Source of the DNA: Acanthopleuribacter pedis
GTDB lineage: Bacteria; Acidobacteriota; Holophagae; Acanthopleuribacterales; Acanthopleuribacteraceae
Length of the DNA: 64,000 nucleotides
Reading direction: 5' to 3'
Assembly: GCF_017377855.1 (NCBI RefSeq)
Contig: NZ_JAFREP010000016.1
Coordinates: forward strand, 186,001 to 250,000
This document shows, in pieces, positions 62,401 to 64,000 of the stretch; within the stretch, counting starts at the first letter, position 1, and every line of letters starts with the position of its first letter. The position numbers and the translations under genes were made by a program. The notes beneath the pieces are model-generated. The model ran no database searches. It was not told where the DNA came from and was given only the letters and a program-made list of their open reading frames with translations.

Positions 62401-63123
62401 CGCGCCGACAACCAAGGTGTCCCCGCTAATGGAGGTGGAAACGCCAAATGAGGAACCATTGGTCGAGTTGGACCCGATGATTTTTTTCACTTCTCCCCAG
62501 TTACCTTCTCCACCATAATTGCGTTCAAAAATGTAGGCAGAACCGGCGCTATCTCCAAACGCATCATTTCCAATGGCGCCAACAACCAAAGTATGACCAT
62601 CGATAGAAAGAGCATATCCAAAAAGATCACCATCGACTCCATCAGACGAAGTGATTTTGATGGTTAGTTCCCAGCTTTCGGTGCTTGGGTTTTGGCGCTC
62701 GAAGATATAAACCGATCCGGTCCGGGTCCCGGAATTAACATTCCCCGGGGCGCCTACAACCAGGGTGTTGCCACACATTGAAACCGAGCGTCCAAATTGA
62801 TCGAAGTTGGCACCATCCGGGGCTATGAGGGTAGCCACCTCGCCCCAGTTCTCAGACCCACCAAAGTCACGTTCGAAGATATAGGCCCCACCATAGCCGA
62901 CATCGTTGGCATTTTTTCCTTTCAGTGGGGCGCCCACAACCATCGTGTTCTCGCTTAAAGAGACACTTGCACCAAATTTCTCACCCGGCATCCCGTCGGA
63001 AGCCATTATTTTTTTCTGTTCGTAGACCAAGGGCTGCCCGATTGCGAAGCTAATGCCAATAACACAACAAAAAAACAGAGAAATGATCATAAATGGGGCG
63101 CGAAACTTTGGTTTTATTATCAT
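59437..63123 (-). CDS. Secreted FG-GAP / PKD / LamG repeat protein
   Basis: 1228 aa. A signal peptide (hydrophobic 10-28, ending FAIGQ) leads into about seven FG-GAP-like repeats (about 40-430), each with a GDTLVVGA-type strand and a GSAYIFERxxGG strand; a PKD domain (about 440-520: ITSWQWDFDGDGITDS); a LamG/concanavalin-like domain (about 525-710: WPFDENTGCIAFDATGANDG, VAGTYDGSAIRLYLNGEQV); a second PKD (about 720-800); and about six more FG-GAP repeats to the C-terminus CYFFEL. Likely an extracellular or surface beta-propeller protein binding calcium and carbohydrate or protein ligands. It sits between remnants of one cas cassette. Confidence 0.9.
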   Translation of the reverse strand: MIIKPKFRAPFMIISLFFCCVIGISFAIGQPLVYEQKKIMASDGMPGEKFGASVSLSENTMVVGAPLKGKNANDVGYGGAYIFERDFGGSENWGEVATLIAPDGANFDQFGRSVSMCGNTLVVGAPGNVNSGTRTGSVYIFERQNPSTESWELTIKITSSDGVDGDLFGYALSIDGHTLVVGAIGNDAFGDSAGSAYIFERNYGGEGNWGEVKKIIGSNSTNGSSFGVSTSISGDTLVVGANDEFGLGTRNGVAYVFERNEGGANNWGQVSRLLDSTPSTLDGGEFGKSVSISGDMVVVSNPTEHFGNEGSGSVFIFERDQGGINNWGQIRKLTPVNGLVNTYGNFGASVALDGDALVASDFVHAKVPIFERHFGGADNWGTHAHFIASDSEPINYGQFGISLAISGNTVAVGARHDNDNGENSGSVYLFEALNGRVLNADFLVNDTAGTVPLTVQFTDSSTATNTTITSWQWDFDGDGITDSVDQHPVWTYTQPGQYTVSLTVSDSMESDTETKTEFILVTAPPRHHSTWPFDENTGCIAFDATGANDGTLLPACSENSPTWVPGASNAALRFDGYDDRVVVPADPSLQPDQLTVAAWVYPENTGTWDTVLMHSSTSRWSDGYGIYYRSNAGINFYINHYNIRVVAPIPSGQWTHVAGTYDGSAIRLYLNGEQVAFRDYALPINYPSATAPLLIGKGTGGSVAYAWNGMIDEVHLVGEAMSTSEIQALCELGPQDPASLNADFTPDTTSGDTPLRVQFTDTSTATNTAITSWQWDFDDDGIIDATGRDPMFIYETPGTYTVTLTISDGSLSDVATKIDLVTASTPPATTVTETLKFAPSDGAELDRMGYAVAVSGDTAVIGAYQDDDYGYNSGSAYILERDPSDPNSWLFVKKLFASDASATDHFGFSVAIDGDTLLIGAYLSDGGEPDTGAAYVFERNHGGLNHWGEVAKLSASDAGGGNHLAFSVALQGNTAVLGAPMAEGTGSAYVFERHFGGTEAWGEVLKVTSPESNLDDRFGSSVAIDVNTLVVGAYNGDGSEVDAGSAYVFKRDQGNPLQWHEIKELIASDGLVTDRFGWSVTIRKDTIAIGADRHDVAGGINAGAVYLFERDHGGLETWGQVRKLFLLSPGNNDRFGHSISLNEASETLVVATPWSNEVLATSGSVSVFQRHFGGTQAWGKALVLTASEGASQDWFGYSVSMSGSSVLVGAPYDDDHGRDSGACYFFEL

Positions 63124-63560
63124 TGGATTTTATCTCCCAGCCATTGGTATCAAAAGAAGCATGGTTATAACTACCTTCAAGAAAAAACACCCTGTTTCAA
63201 GAGGTAACCACCTTCGTTTATTTCAATGAGTTCAGGTCGGGAATTTAATGGCTTCATGTTCATAATAGTTTGTTCGTATGTGAAGAATGCAGGGACAGAT
63301 CGTCTAACACGGAAAAAGTCCGCTCGATGAAACGAGATTGTGTTTTGAGAACCTTCATTATTATATGCGAAATTCCATTGAAAATTGGACCAATGAATCC
63401 AGAAAATCCTTCTCAGACGGAGCGAACTCCGAAACCAGCGATATCCTGAACCAAACCACAGGAAGGCTTTTTTTGATGAGGGAGGTTGACAATCGCGGAA
63501 CGGTGACAGCGGAGGAGGACGGCGAAATTTTGCCTTGTCGCCTTGGGCCGGCCTAACAAC
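63124..63560. other. Upstream region of the FG-GAP gene
   Basis: 437 bp, AT-rich near the FG-GAP start and probably holding its promoter. No ORF with recognisable content; the last part joins the cas1 remnant. Confidence 0.4.
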
Positions 63561-63561
63561 C

Positions 63562-63905
63562 GGCACAGTTTTTTCCACGAGGGGTGCGGCAGTCACGCGG
63601 CCTTGGCCTCAGACATGATGGAGGAGCTGCGCTTCCTTGCGGGTCGCACCGTGGTGGCGGTAATTCGCATGGGCATGATCCAACCCGATGATTTTTAACC
63701 CGACCAGCGCGGGCAACGGGCCCGGCTCACCCAAAAAGCTTTTTCCGTTTTCGTAAAACGTTTTGAGCACGTATTGGCCGGCACCTTCCAAAATGACAAA
63801 ACCGGCAAACCCCAAGTTTACAACGCCTATATCCAAGACATGGCCGTCAAGGTCGGTGCCGCGCTAAAACTGGGGGTCATTTACGAACCCCGCTGGATGA
63901 GGTAA
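63562..63905 (+). pseudogene. cas1 C-terminal remnant (third cassette)
   Basis: Near-identical to 57470-57811, from the HGFFHEGRGSHAALASDM region to the stop. An in-frame TAA at 63696-63698 replaces the Glu codon of DDFEP, and the normal stop is TAA instead of TGA. No upstream RT or Cas1 N-terminal sequence is attached. Confidence 0.88.
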
Positions 63906-63908
63906 ACC

Positions 63909-64000
63909 ATGGCCAAATAATTTAGCTACTTGGTCAGTTACGACATATCAGAGCCCAAAACCCTGCGAAAAACCGCGGCTTATTTGGAACGCTGGGGCGT
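63909..64000 (+). pseudogene. cas2 remnant (third cassette), cut by window end
   Basis: Almost identical to the start of the cas2 at 57815, but codon 4 is TAA (63918-63920) where the other copy has AAA, giving only MAK before the stop. It continues homologous to the window edge. Confidence 0.85.

Overview
The window reads as chromosome from a Gram-negative bacterium with moderately high GC. It has an OmpH/Skp periplasmic chaperone, lipoproteins, an RNase II/R-type enzyme and FtsK. Two signalling styles, an ECF sigma factor next to a Ser/Thr kinase with TPRs and a sigma/anti-sigma/TPR-CHAT set, are typical of Acidobacteriota (Holophagae/Acanthopleuribacter-like) and of Myxococcota. That assignment is inference from gene content only.

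Positions 1-23.4 kb are mostly ordinary genes: a tandem receiver-domain regulator (cut by the window edge), dihydropteroate synthase, KptA, an HTTM-like membrane protein with a partner, an ArsR/GST/SRPBCC operon, an exoribonuclease, OmpH, an ECF sigma-kinase pair, an SDR enzyme, FtsK, a YeiH-type transporter, a cupin, a Cys-cluster protein and a gamma-glutamylcyclotransferase. Within it, 4.18-6.73 kb is a candidate minimal lasso-peptide cluster: a 55-aa precursor, a PqqD-like RRE protein and an asparagine-synthetase-like cyclase, with no recognisable B2 protease beside them. A family of TAGCCCGC-ended palindromic repeats occurs at 6.7 and 17.5-17.8 kb.

Positions 23.4-27.0 kb are a repeat island: a 60-bp tandem array of 11 copies, then a two-level satellite made of about 178-bp blocks alternating with 1-4 copies of a 69-bp unit. 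It borders a stretch that looks mobile: a 1640-aa adenine methyltransferase-SF2 helicase fusion, a small membrane protein and a 299-aa protein with an RHH-like segment.

Positions 34.6-64.0 kb are a large type III-D-like CRISPR island. A minus-strand operon of seven overlapping genes encodes an HD-less Cas10 with an intact GGDD motif, a single Cas7, a Csx10 (Cas5) with a long helical tail, a double Cas7, Csx19, a Cas7 with insertion and a Cas6e-like endonuclease. This is close to the part list of the III-Dv complex, but with Cas7 and Cas5(-Cas11?) as separate genes. Divergent from it runs a plus-strand operon: a SAVED-CHAT protease (a cyclic-oligoadenylate sensor fused to a peptidase), an ECF sigma factor, a zinc-finger membrane anti-sigma, a lipoprotein TPR-CHAT protease, a frameshifted membrane protein and a 95-aa acidic protein with a duplicated motif. 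The simplest model (inference) is target RNA to Cas10 to cyclic oligoadenylate to SAVED-CHAT to proteolysis to sigma release, related to but different from the proteolytic cascade known from Haliangium ochraceum type III-B.

Downstream are repeated adaptation cassettes. Copy A (51.9 kb) is a Cas6-RT with a destroyed RT active site and no Cas1. Copy B (54.3-58.1 kb) is leader + CRISPR array + Cas6-RT-Cas1, split by a -1 shift on an A_AAA_AAA site, + a Cas2 with an in-frame stop. Copy C is leader + array, followed by a decayed cas6 (58.8-59.4 kb), an intervening 1228-aa FG-GAP/PKD/LamG secreted protein on the minus strand, and cas1-cas2 remnants up to the window end. A third, two-repeat mini-array with the same 50-nt leader block lies inverted at 34.6 kb.
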